Positions 21,831-33,300 of a stretch of 64,000 nt of DNA are shown here, piece by piece. This DNA is from Epiperipatus broadwayi. Lineage: Eukaryota > Onychophora > Udeonychophora > Euonychophora > Peripatidae. Within the stretch, counting starts at the first letter, position 1, and every line of letters begins with the position of its first letter. The translations under genes were made by a program, and so were the position numbers. The DNA is taken from assembly GCA_028023455.1 (NCBI GenBank), contig JAQFVV010000003.1, positions 1,512,001 through 1,576,000 on the forward strand, read 5' to 3'. The notes under the pieces were generated by a model. That model searched no databases. It saw only the letters and a program-made list of their open reading frames with translations, and had not been told where the DNA came from.

Positions 21831-22261
21831 TAAAAAACTGAAAATTGTTTAACGATTGCAAAATAATGATGAATTCGCAGCCATTTCTGAATTGGATGCA
21901 CTAATGAAAAGATAATCTCTAAGCTAAAGACTTTTGAGTCCATTCTTAGATGAATAAAGCAATAAAAAAAATCCAATTTGGTCAGTTAAATGTAATTTTG
22001 TTATGCTCAACTCTTCATAAGAGTGCCGAACATCACATGATCTCTGGAGCAATTATCCATATGATTATTTTATTTAACAGTAGTTTAACTTTTTAACAAG
22101 TGTGCATTGACCAATAACGATGACTAAGTTAATTATAGTCTGACAGCATAAAAACACTTGATCTTAAAAAGGAAATTTTTTATCTTTTTATAAATCTTGG
22201 TTAATTTGAAATCACTATTTACAAAAACAATGTATTTTTTTTTAATGTAGTAGTTGTCTAA

Positions 22262-22515
22262 AATATAAATATAGAGGTTTGAGCTCGGACTTTCAAGCAA
22301 CCTTCAACTATCCACACTATCTCATACAACTGATACACATGACCACACACATGTAGAAAAGACAAATAATCCCTACTGATGAGTGCTGGTTCAGCACGAA
22401 ATACTATATTGATGATTATTTATCTTTTCTGCAAGCGCATGGTCATGTGTATCAGTAATATGAGAGGGTGGATTGTTAAAGGTTGCTTGAAACTCTGAGT
22501 TCAAATCCCTATATT
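22262..22515. mobile_element. Head-to-head hammerhead/tRNA-like element: palindrome with ribozyme core at the apex (copy B)
   Basis: The left arm 22262-22372 is the reverse complement, at about 85 percent identity, of the right arm 22410-22515. Both contain GGTCATGTGTATCAGT and GGTTGCTTGAAA followed by a B-box-like GAGTTCAAATCCC, all read outward from the centre. The centre, 22373-22409, is a hammerhead with intact conserved boxes. A transcript would fold so that the two tRNA-like arms form one long stem I, closed by the ribozyme. No leader like that of copy A is present, so this looks like two half elements joined head to head, or a foldback derivative. Confidence 0.75.
22364..22421 (+). ncRNA. 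Hammerhead ribozyme motif, type I, conserved boxes intact
   Basis: CTGATGA is at 22376-22382. Stem II is GTGCTG (22383-22388) with CAGCAC (22392-22397), and GAAA is at 22398-22401. Stem III would be a tiny AT hairpin (ATA-CTA-TAT), typical of retroelement hammerheads that may need a dimer. In stem I, AAATAATC (22364-22371) pairs perfectly with GATTATTT (22414-22421) and pairing continues outward for about 100 bp. The proximal few stem I bases (CCTA against TTGAT) pair poorly, so activity is uncertain. Confidence 0.7.
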
Positions 22516-22620
22516 TACAATTAAGTTCCAGGTATAATAATACCCGTGTTTCAAATCATAGTTGTTTAAATTAATCTTATTTGATCGTGCGACCTTCTCC
22601 AAATGCCAAAAAAAAAAATA

Positions 22621-22690
22621 GAGTACAGTGATTTGGCGCAACCGATTTGCGATCGGAAGATCCCAAGATCGATTCTGGCGCTCGAATTTC
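22621..22690 (+). mobile_element. Second tRNA-like SINE head or tRNA relic
   Basis: It shows tRNA order. GAGTACAGTGATTTGGCGCA resembles an acceptor plus D arm. The anticodon arm ACCGA-TTTGCGA-TCGGA has a 7-nt loop and would read TGC. A T-arm-like AAGATCGATTCTGG and CGCTC close against GAG. It is preceded by a poly-A run at 22608-22618. Mismatches in the acceptor and T stems argue against a working tRNA gene. Confidence 0.5.
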
Positions 22691-24329
22691 TTATGAACTA
22701 CCAAGCAATAAAGCTATAATTTTTTTTAATTAAAAGGCTACAATTACACACGATGTTGAAGTATTTCAGATAAACAAGATTTTTGCAGAAATTAAAAGTC
22801 AGCATCGCAAAATATCAAACAGAAACATGAACCAGCATACTCCATATGTGGACGTTTGTGATTCACAGATTGGTTTATATAGTCATTGTAAAACTCATCT
22901 CTAGAGTATTTTTTTCTTTTATATATATATTGGATTGAAATGGCCATACTTGTTTGCGAATACCTGTTGATGTTATATCGAAAGCGGTAGGCCGTATTTA
23001 ATTTATAGAAATAACAAGTTTCTCTATAGTTGCTTATAAGCGCACTTATTACATTTCGTATAGAAGTATAAACAGTTAACGTCGTTATAAATAAAATGAA
23101 AATATTTATTTTGCCTCCCTTTTAATTTTTTCCTCTCTTTATTAAATCATTAACAACCTCGATATTTTTTTTAAATTTATTTATTTGGTTAACATTTCAC
23201 AAGTTTTCAAACATAAACTATCGAAATAAAAGCTTTCTTGACATTCAACAGCTAATCCGAAACAACTAATGATATTTTATTTCTTTACTGAGGCTTGAAT
23301 AAAATATACACGATGAAAATTTATTAGCATATTCTAAAATGTAAAAGCAACTCATAAAATTTAAATATTAAAAAATTATTTATATATTTTTACTCTTGAA
23401 TGAATTGATTCGTTATATTTTTATGTAAATATCTTCATTAAGCTTAACATTCTAATAAAGATAACTTCGACGCAACTTGGCTTGGAGGAGAGAAGGGGCG
23501 AGTTTTTGTACTATAATTTTATGATCGTCTCAATTTAAAAATTAATTTAAATTTAGCAGAAAGACAACATTGATGATATCTTCATAATGGTGAACTTAAT
23601 TTAAATAAATATGTTTTTAATTTTCTCAACATTTTTTTTACGACATATGAAAATGTCAGATAAAAAAAAAAGCTAATTCAACTTTAATAATATAATTAAT
23701 GAGTATTCATAATTCTTTAAATTAGATTTTATTTTTAAAATCATCAGCTTGAAGTATTGAATTGTTTACAAATATATATATATAAGTTGCAGAAAGAAGT
23801 TTGCTATTAAGTGAAAGGAGATCTCTTGAAATCTCTTTGAGAACTTAAAAAAATCCTGCTGGGCAATTTTCTAATGATCACTGCATATATTTTTGTTTTA
23901 CAAATGTTATCACAATGTGATTATTTGTATGCTAAATGAACATGGATAACTTGATTGTCAAGATATATAAGTCAGCATGGTAAATTTATTGACTTTTTAC
24001 CCCCTAGTTTAAGACTATAATAAGATTATGGGCGTTGTTAATTCCTTGATAGTGCTTAATTAAAACATCAGGCGAGTTTTGTTAAAGGCAGGATCGATGT
24101 GTGAATATGAATGATTTCTTTTAGATATTTGTGATCACTAGAAACACAAAACTAAATAATGGCATCTATATCTAATAGGCTATAAAATTATCAGTTAAGC
24201 CAGCAGGCTGCTAAGAAAAAACAGAAAATATTAAGAATCCTGTGATTATAGACCCAGAATGCCATTCAGTGATACAGTTTTATTTATATGCCTACAATTT
24301 TATATTACTTTGAATAGAATAAAAGTAAT
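22691..24329. other. AT-rich stretch, nothing recognised
   Basis: A slightly GC-richer patch lies at about 23460-23510, but no family assignment is possible. A short TA tract lies at 23772-23783. Confidence 0.5.
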
Positions 24330-24590
24330 ATGAATTAGAAGAACTGTCTAATATTAAATGGGATATTGTTGGACTTTGCAAAGCTAGAAGAAAAGGTAAA
24401 GAGCCAATTGACTTGAAAATTGAACATATTTTACTAGCGTCGGGAGTGGGATTCATTATAAATAAAAAGTGGAAGAACACAATTCTGAAAATATGTATCA
24501 GATAGAGTGATAAAATTAGTTCTTCAAATTAATGAAAGATACCAAATGCAGATAATTCAGGTTTATGCCACAGCAACTTTTTCATCAAAC
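24330..24590 (+). pseudogene. RTE-type LINE endonuclease fragment
   Basis: Plus frame EELSNIKWDIVGLCKARRKG then GVGFIINKKWKNTIL and, after a frame change, VIKLVLQINERYQMQIIQVY. This is the N-terminal apurinic-type endonuclease of RTE LINEs, with its 'IKWDIVGLxExRRKGE' and 'RYxLxIIQVYAPT' blocks. The expected catalytic E in 'CE' is K here. Only about 85 residues remain; the minus-strand frame 24292-24480 is its shadow. The same domain occurs at 37.1 kb. Confidence 0.7.
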
Positions 24591-25513
24591 TTTATTTTTC
24601 TAGTCACTTATTATTTAGTCATTTAAGCATCAAAATCCAAAAACTGAATATTAAGATCAATTAAAAAAAACAATAGGCTTATTTTCAAAAACCAATTTTT
24701 TAATTCAAATAAAAGTTTTATTCATCAAATGCTCAATTTTTCAAAAATAATTTAGTATACTTCATTATTAATTAAAGTATACAAACTTTTTCATTGAAAA
24801 CATTAACTCACTATGCATTTGGTTGATTTAGCATATGAAAAATGATTCTATCTCAATTTTAAAAATACAAAAACATAGTTGAATGGCTTATCTTCACATT
24901 TTATTCCTATATTTCACATCCATAGATCAATTAATGTATTGTTTACAATGCAAAGTGTCTTCAAAAATATTTGAATTTTCTAACAGTCTCACTTTCAGAT
25001 AGCTTAACAACACTATATATAAATTTCATAAAGATATAAATAATCCCATAACTAAATAAATTAAAATCATTCGAAATTTTTTCTTGAACAAAATAAAATA
25101 TTGGACCGCATACGTAATGATATTCCCACTCCCTTTAAATATTTCTAACTTAGTGCTAAATCTTAGCAATAAAATCATTATTAAAAAGCTCAAACATTAG
25201 TTTAAATTAAAGTAATCTCAATTCTTTTCTTACTAATACTTTTTTTTTTCAATTAGAAAAAGATAGCCCTACATCGAAGCTAAATGTTTCCTAAGCGGCT
25301 CAGTAGAAAAGACAATTAATTATTTTTTACTTCAATGTATAGCCACGATTATGTATTCTCATACAATTCTGAAATGCACTAAATAACAGCACAGAGACTT
25401 CTTTCTAAATATTTAGTCACTGTTTATTATCTTTGCTCTATGGGTTCTTTAGTTTCACTTTTTTAAATCTACAATCACTTTAAATAAAAGCAATAACATT
25501 AAAATTAGAAATC
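24591..25513. other. AT-rich stretch, nothing recognised
   Basis: No supported frames or repeats. Confidence 0.5.
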
Positions 25514-25649
25514 AAGCACGCACGCATATTGTCTTGCATTGGTGGTTGAGAGATCAGCGTGACTGCCTTACAAGCAGTTGCCCGGGTTGCAGGTTCGCGT
25601 CCCGGCCGATGCTATGACACTTGAAAGAAAAAAAAAGCACGCACGCATA
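25514..25649 (+). mobile_element. Young tRNA-derived SINE with perfect 15-bp target duplication
   Basis: The 106-bp element at 25529-25634 is flanked by AAGCACGCACGCATA on both sides (25514-25528 and 25635-25649). Its head, 25536-25612, folds as a tRNA. Acceptor GCATTGG pairs with CCGATGC. The anticodon arm ACTGC-CTTACAA-GCAGT shows a TAC (valine) anticodon. The B box is GGTTCGCGTCC. The T stem has two mismatches, so it is not a working tRNA. The body is only GACACTTGAAAG followed by A-rich sequence. An exact 15-bp duplication and an A tail indicate recent LINE-driven insertion. Confidence 0.9.
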
Positions 25650-26320
25650 CACACTCCAGGACATTTAAGCAGCCACATGGAGTCTCTTATCATTGCCTGA
25701 AAATTGGTTAATAAAGATAAATTAATTGCTATCTATACAATATAAATATATTTCGTTCTTTTATATAATAATAATAATTAAAATAATAATAATAAAGAAA
25801 CCTATATTTAAAATCCTATCTTTCACATTTACTAATCAAAAAAACTTTTTTTGTATATAAATATAATTATAATATTAAAATCATTTTTATTTAATCATAT
25901 AAGTATTCTAATCGCATTCATTGATTTATATAATCATTTGTAATGTAACAATACTTATAATTTATAAAATCTATTATTCTTTCTATTAGCAATAAATTAT
26001 ACGTAAAAAAAGTAATAAGTTTAACATGACCATCCGTTTTAAAGTAGTGTGTGTCGTTATCCCAATGAAATTGGGTTTTGCTCCGTTTTTCAACAAGCAA
26101 TAAAATTTGGCATAATTTTTCACATTTTCCCAAACTTTTGAAATGTTTGTAGTGGATAATATGATAGGTTGTTCTCTAAGAACTAGCTTACAAAGTATAA
26201 TGTTGCCTTGTCAACCAATCAATGTGCTCTAGAACTAATGTAGTAGAGTAGTACAGTAGTTTTTTTTTACATCTTGATAAATTTTCAAATAAATAAATAA
26301 TTTATTAATATGTCTAATTA
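25650..26320. other. AT-rich stretch, nothing recognised
   Basis: Includes a short (TAA)n tract at about 25767-25794. The frame at 25918-26133 has no family features. Confidence 0.5.
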
Positions 26321-26324
26321 AACC

Positions 26325-26790
26325 AAGCTAAAGAGAAAGTGGACATTTAATGAAAAGTTATAATCTAAATATCCTTTTACTAAATAAAATTTCTGATAGT
26401 GATGTGGAATACAATTAATGCAGAACCAAGTTTAGGGTTTTTCATAGTGGAGGATCAGACATTGAACAACATTTAAATTTGAATAAACACAAAACTGCTG
26501 ATAAGATGACCACATCCAGGAGCTTCAACAGACTTGAAAATAGCTGTTGCTAAGATTACATAGATATTTCACTAAGTTAAAGAAAATCATAGTACTGCAC
26601 TTCAAAAATGATTTAAAGATGCTTTGAGCCAAAATATCGATGTGTTAGAAGTAAATGTGAAGCAATTGTTAAGAACATTTTTTTATTACAGGTAGAAGTG
26701 TGTAATGGCTTCACTTTATTGACTGATACATCCAGCCAAGGAAATTTGAAAATTTCCCCAATTTTGATAAGATCAATGGTAGCAATAAAA
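26325..26790 (+). pseudogene. Degenerate hAT-type zinc-finger/transposase-like relic
   Basis: Reading across plus frames: KLKRKWTFNEKL and YPFTK open the N-terminal block. GGSDIEQHLNLNKHKTADKM (26453-26512) resembles the 'SISHGGxSDIxQHxxxxxH' zinc-finger block of hAT-derived proteins. Later come AIVKN-like residues and, near 26690-26790, VCNGFTLLTDTSSQGNLKI followed by SPILIRSMVAIKI. The latter resembles the 'xFxSVSTDASNHGNIKLFPVLVRYF' segment of the same families. Frames change several times and stops are frequent. The minus-strand frame 26613-26798 is a shadow. Assignment is by eye and could be a related domesticated family. Confidence 0.45.
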
Positions 26791-29430
26791 ATTAACATTG
26801 AGATGGATTGTCTAGAATTTTACAATTTTCTAAAGAGTTAAGAATATTTATTACAACAAATTTCATCTACGAAGAATATCAGTAAATTGTTTTTATTTTT
26901 TATTTAAGTAGTTATCCCATTGTAAAAGTTTTTTATTTATATTATATCATTGTCATTACCATTTTTAGTTTATTTATGCAAACTATATTATTAATAAACA
27001 ACTGTTGTGCCCATAATCATATTATAGAAATACATTTTAAAATGTTCAATTTCGGATTCAAAAATGCTCCATTTTGATCCAATATTTATGGTCATTACAA
27101 ATAAATAGTTTATCATTTAAAAAGTCATATGATGTTCTAAGACAGAAAGTAGCAAAAATTATCTTTGATTCATTGATCTTTAGCTCTTGATTTACTACTC
27201 TGACATTACATTAAAAAGTTTTCAGGACAAAGAATACTGTTAAGAACAACAGACTTCCAATTGAGAAAAATTTCCTATACAAAAACTACTTTCTCAGTAG
27301 TTTTCAACCATTTGAAGAAATTATCAAAAACTGTTAAAATGATAATACCTGAATCTGCTAATGTGATAGATGAGTGATCTCTTTTGTATTAAAAATATGG
27401 TTTTTTAGATCATCTAACTTTTTTTATATAATTTCCTTATCATCACCACTCTTTTCATTACTTTTAATCCAAATTTAATTTCAACTGAAGTATTCAAGGA
27501 GCATGGCCATGAAAAAATATGCTCCTGAAGTACCAAAACTCCATCTTTGTATCTTTGACAATAATATTGTTTAAAAAAATTATACATTTTAAAAATACTT
27601 TAAAACAAGATATTAAATTGAAAAAATACTATTTTAAATAATTCTTATTTTTTCTTATTTTATAATGTTAATTTTATATTGAGATGCTACTTTTTATTAT
27701 TACAGCCAATGTTATGCAAGATCATATCTGAAGATATAAGATGTTACCTATAATAGACAAATTTGAAATGTACACTATGCTAACTCAAAATAACTAGTTT
27801 CAAGAGAAACTTCTTTATCAGCTCTACCATATTTGAAACATCTCTGACCACAAAATAAATATTTTTTTCTTATATTAAGCAGAATTTACTTGTTTATTTT
27901 TTAAAAAGGAGATGAAATACATCTTTCATAATACTGTAAATTGAAATTTTATTAGCCAAATTTTATGTATAAAATAGAAAATAACAGTGAAGAGCTGATA
28001 AAATAATCTAAAAATCTCTCAACAAAGAAACAATAATGAAGAAAACATTATCTTCCTGAATAATTAACAATCATTTAGTAAGATATTATTAAAGTTTTTT
28101 TCCCTTAGCAAATTATGGTCAATGATAGCTAGATTTACTAATGATTATGAAATTATATGGTTGTGTTAATCAAATTTTTTCCAGTACTAATTTCCTTTAT
28201 TTCCTCTATATATTTGTTTTCTTTTTTAAAAATTAGAATGGACATTTAAAAAAAAAAACGGCTCTTACCAAAATGACTAAAATAATGTTGAATTGCGTAA
28301 ATAAATTATTTATATGTTAAAACTTATAAATTATAAAATTTCGGAAAAGTAATAATCACTTGTTTTTAGTTTATATATAGGTTTGAAATTGTTCTGATAA
28401 ATTTGTTTTATTTCATATGTTTTAGTTAAAAAAACAAAACAATATATGCTTAAATGGAAGTTAAATAATCTTCTTAATTCATTAATAATTATTACTAACA
28501 TTTATAATTAATAATTGTTGCATTTATTTTAAAATTTTCTCTTGATTGGTTTTTACTTTAATGACTGACATTAATACAATATCTAATTATCATAAACTTC
28601 TCATGTCATCGGAGATGCCTTTGCATAAACTATGTCAATGAGATTATGTATTTGTACACACGTTTGCATGAATAATAATTTTGGTCCCAATAATATTTTC
28701 TGCTTTTTGTTGTTTATACTCTTTATCTTTTTTGGGTAAAGTTGTATTGGTTATACTCATTGTTAGTTTATGCTAAGGATGACTTTTCATTAATTAAGAG
28801 AAGTATTGTTAAAGATCTGTTTTTTAAAAGCACAAATCATCAACAGCATTGCTGCTTATCAACATACAGAAAACAACTAGATTGACTGTAAGTCTTTTAT
28901 CTGAAAAAAAAAATCAAATTTATTTAAAACACCTTAACTACTTAAAAAAAAAAATGTTTTATCTAAATTTCAAATTGCTGATATGCTGATCAGTTAGTTG
29001 TTCTAATCGCTAAATCATAATGCCCCTTTACTTAGACATATATAAATATGATAAAATAAGAACTCTTTTACTCTAGTGCCATCTATAGTAAGCTTCAATA
29101 ATTAGTAACTACCAGATGGTAATGCATTTAATTCTCTATCCTGAAACTGTTTTTGTCTTTATCAATATTTACATATCAACTAATTGTTATTATTGAATTA
29201 GAAACATAGAAACAAAAAAAGAAGTTTCAGTTAAATGAACATAAATTATATGAGGATGATAAGTACTTTGTCAGCATAAATAACAAATTAAATTAATGAG
29301 AATTTGTTGAAAAAAATGTGTAACTGAGATGCACATTTGTCAATTACTTGCTGATATAGAACTGTCTACTTTCAGAGCTTGGAAAAAATCAATGGAAACA
29401 ATTTGAGAGATTTTATTGTTTGTGTGTGTG
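26791..29430. other. AT-rich stretch, nothing recognised
   Basis: No frames or repeat boundaries that I can support. Confidence 0.5.
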
Positions 29431-29435
29431 TATAT

Positions 29436-29640
29436 ATTTATATGTTACTGACAAAGCATGAAAAACCGGCATTATGTAGAATACCTAGATACTCTATACA
29501 ATTTGGAACTTTTAGCCAAAGTATGACATTTCATTTCTATTTTTATTTTTTACATACTTTCTCTAGACACTGTATAGAAACAATATCGAGGCATTCTATA
29601 AAATGCAAATATATTTTTGTCAAAATGTGAAAAAGGCATT
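29436..29640 (+). repeat. Dispersed repeat, left member of an inverted pair
   Basis: TATGTTACTGACAAAGCATG, CCTAGATACTCTATACA and GGCATTCTATAAAATGC match the reverse complement of 30160-30352. The open frame over 29379-29630 includes this repeat and has no recognised protein family. Confidence 0.6.
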
Positions 29641-30159
29641 TGGGAAAATGTAAGAAATTCGATTAGAAGAGACAGGTTTTTTCATATTTAGCCTCTATTG
29701 AAAAATACTAGAATAAAAGAAACTGATCAAAATACTGGGGTCTTTGGGGGAAGGGAGTAGCAAATAATAAATGTTTTATCTATACATTAAACTTTTGATA
29801 TTATACTGGAGTTTCATTATCTTCATTTCGAGTACAGCATGATCAGTGTTTCTTACTGACAAGCTCTCTTATGATAAAAAAAATATATTAGTAAGTTAGA
29901 ATGTGATGATGATAGTGAAATGTCGATTTTTTCTAAACATCAACAGGCCAGGGATAAAAATAATGACATTTTCATACCATTATTTTGGAAGTAAAGTTCC
30001 AAGAGTGAAAGATTATCAAATCATATAAATCTTCAAGAATGTAATTATTTTTCTACTTTTCATTAACTAACTGTTAAATGTACATATAAGATTTACTAAT
30101 AATTTTCAATCATTAATTTTATTAATCACATGTTAAGCATGTAAAACTTAACACCATCA

Positions 30160-30352
30160 TCCTTGTGATCTCAAATGTTCACACTTTATACTTTGACAAT
30201 TTTCCTTTTGGTATTCTATAGAATGCTTAGAAAATGTGTGGAAATCTAACATTTCATAATTAGACATTCCACTTTTGGTACTGTATATAATTCCTAGATA
30301 TTTTATACAATGCTGGTTTTCTTACTTTGCCACTAACATATATATGAATATT
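30160..30352 (-). repeat. Dispersed repeat, right member of an inverted pair
   Basis: On the minus strand it begins TATATGTTAGTGGCAAAGTA and continues with CCAGCATTGTATAAAATATC, similar to 29436 onward but diverged by about 20 percent. The family is unknown. Confidence 0.6.
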
Positions 30353-33300
30353 TTCACAAAGAAAATCTAATTATTTATGAGTTTTTAATAGAATTCTATG
30401 CATATGGCTGAAAATTGTATTTACTAAAAGTATTATCTTTCACAAAAACTTTGAATTTTACATTTTTAAGTCTTAAGGTGTAATAGTAACACTGCTGTTT
30501 TATTATATAGGTTCAAATCTATATGAGATAAACATGGGACATTTTTAAAATTCCAATTAGGTTTAGGATTTTTTTCTGGTAGAAAAACTTATAACTAAGC
30601 CAGACAACAATCCAATATTGGATAATCTATAGATATCTCACTATTTTTAGCTAGGAACTAGGATAGTAATGGACAATTGGTCAAATTATGACTATACAAG
30701 TAACACCTTTTTTTTTTTTTTTATAAAAGTCTGTTAGAGAAATATTTAATTAGCAGTAGACTATTCAAAGGCTGATTTACAGTTTTATCTATTACTTTTC
30801 TCTAAATTTACTTTTCATCCTTGAAAATATTTTGCAAATTCTGAATAAAACATTGGAAGATTTATATTTTTTCCCATATGAAAAGAAAACTTTCTTAAAA
30901 TAAGATTGTTTGATTGTGAATTTGAAATGTTTATATTATAGTTATTTATTTTTGATTGTTAAAAAATAAAAAGGTTTGGAATACATTTTAGTTGTCAAGT
31001 CGGTGCATAATAACAAACTTTTTTTAAAAATAATTCTCACAGTTGATGTAGACAAAGAACAGCAGGTTACAGTAAGCATAGCATACATGTTAAAATTAGC
31101 TGTTATAACAGCTAGATCAATAATTGTAGAAAATACTTTACATTTCTAAACCGGACTATTTAACTGTCCAATCTAAGTTTTTACCTATCAACCATTTCGG
31201 TAATGTAGTAAATGGTTTATATTATGAACCTTCCTAACTATTTAATCTACTGTGTGATTACCTACCTATTTATTTAGGACAATAAATTGAACTTATAACT
31301 TGAAATTTCTGAGCCTATTAATCAATTTAATTCACCCATCCGACTATCTGTCTACCTATAAATTTCAATATTATGGAATTTGTGACTTGTAATAAATGGT
31401 TTGAGTTTTTGCCTGATTGTTTAGCCTTTAAAAAAAAAAAATAAAAGTTAAAAAATTGAAAAAATAATATAGACATTATATTTGGAATGATATTTTTGAA
31501 ACTTAATAGCAATTCTAGAAAAGACACTTCACAATCAAAATAAGTATTTATTTTTAATCTTGTTATCGCTGCTGAGTTACGTAGAAAAATTTAGTCATTT
31601 ATTTTACAAAGTTATTATAAAATAATAATTTTAAATACTCAACTGTTGAGATCTTTGTTAGAACATGCTAATGATGTAGATTTTGTGATTGATTATACAT
31701 GAGAAAAAATCCAGAAAAATAATTTGTGATAAATAATAAGAACATCACAGCAGCTAACTTTCATGAACCACAGAACTTTATGCTCAGGTTTTCACCTATT
31801 AATTAGAAAGCTCATTACTGAACTAATTTGTTGCTCAGTTTATCTTAAGGAGTAATAAAAGACTAAACATGGCTGTCAGAATGGTTAATTTTTAAAATAA
31901 ATTTGAATGACAATGCTAATTTTGGATAACACAATGCACATATGACAGGAACTAACAATGGTCAAAATACAAAATTATTTATTAACTAGTGTAAATACCA
32001 AATATCTATATAATTTTTATATGTGAACCAATTTAAATTTTATGTATAAGATAATGCACGTTTTTTTTTCATTTCTCTAACTATGTAAAATATATGGCTG
32101 TAAATAAATAGAAACAAATAAACATCTATTTATGGTGTGAGATTACACAATCTATATTTCTGTATAAATTATTTAAAATAGCAGAAAAAGAAAAAAATCA
32201 ACTCAAGTATGATTTTTATATTCGATAATACAAGTTCTAATTTAGACACACTTCAAATAAGAATCATGTTAATATTTGTCCAGATGATAGTTTTAATTTT
32301 AAATCATGACAAAAATATGAAAAATTATGCATGTGTGCATACACACAAATATACCATTTAATTATTAATATTGTTATAGACTGATATACCAATAAAATAT
32401 TTAATGTTTCTGATTACATTCAATGTATGTTATTTAGAGTATATGTTTGTTTTATTTACTCACTTCAGCAATCACTGCATAAAAGAAATGGATTATGGTA
32501 TTATAATTTAGTATCAATTGATTAAAATAAGATTACATAACTCATCCTAAAAGTAAAAGCTATTGAAAAACTGACTACTATATAAAGAAGAGATTCTTAG
32601 ATACAAAATCCATATATGAATGGCACTTATGAAGAAAGCTGAATAAAATTAGAAAGTTATAAGAATATTAAAAAGTAGTAGGGCATGGAGTTTTAAAAAC
32701 AATAGTATTTTCAGAAAAAAACATATCTGTAATTGTTCTGAAAAAAATATAGAGATTAGCAACAATTGTACAAAAAAAAGTATGTTCTTTGGCATCTCTA
32801 CAAATGGTTTAAAAGCAACTAAATACATAACAGAATTTAATGTTTTTTTTAACCATGTCTATGTTTCATAGTTTTCCTCTCATTTTTCTGAAATTAGATA
32901 CAGCAGAAACCAGAATTAAAAATAATTAAATATTCATTCACAGGCCAATACTTGTATCTGACTAAGTTAGCAATGGGATATTGCCATGAAGGGAAATTAA
33001 TCTTTTAATTTTTTTTCTGTTTTTGAAAAAAAATTATAGTTCTTTATTGGATTTGAACCCAACTCATGGACTTAGAAGGTCAACATAATAAAATACTTTA
33101 AAATAATAAAAACAGAATTAAATACTTTACTGTAGGGCAAATGCTTATCCAGCATTATTCCACAGAAAACAATAAAATAGAAGGTATTACCCAGCACACT
33201 ATACAATGGACAACTTAATGGTTTTTACAGTTTTACTGACTAGCAAAAAATATCAGGATGACCATTTAATGAACAACAGTTGAATGCCTATTTGAATTAA

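Noticed and set aside
25536-25612. Functional tRNA-Val gene
   Set aside because: Acceptor and anticodon arms are good, but the T stem has two mismatches. The unit has an A tail and target duplications, so it is a SINE.
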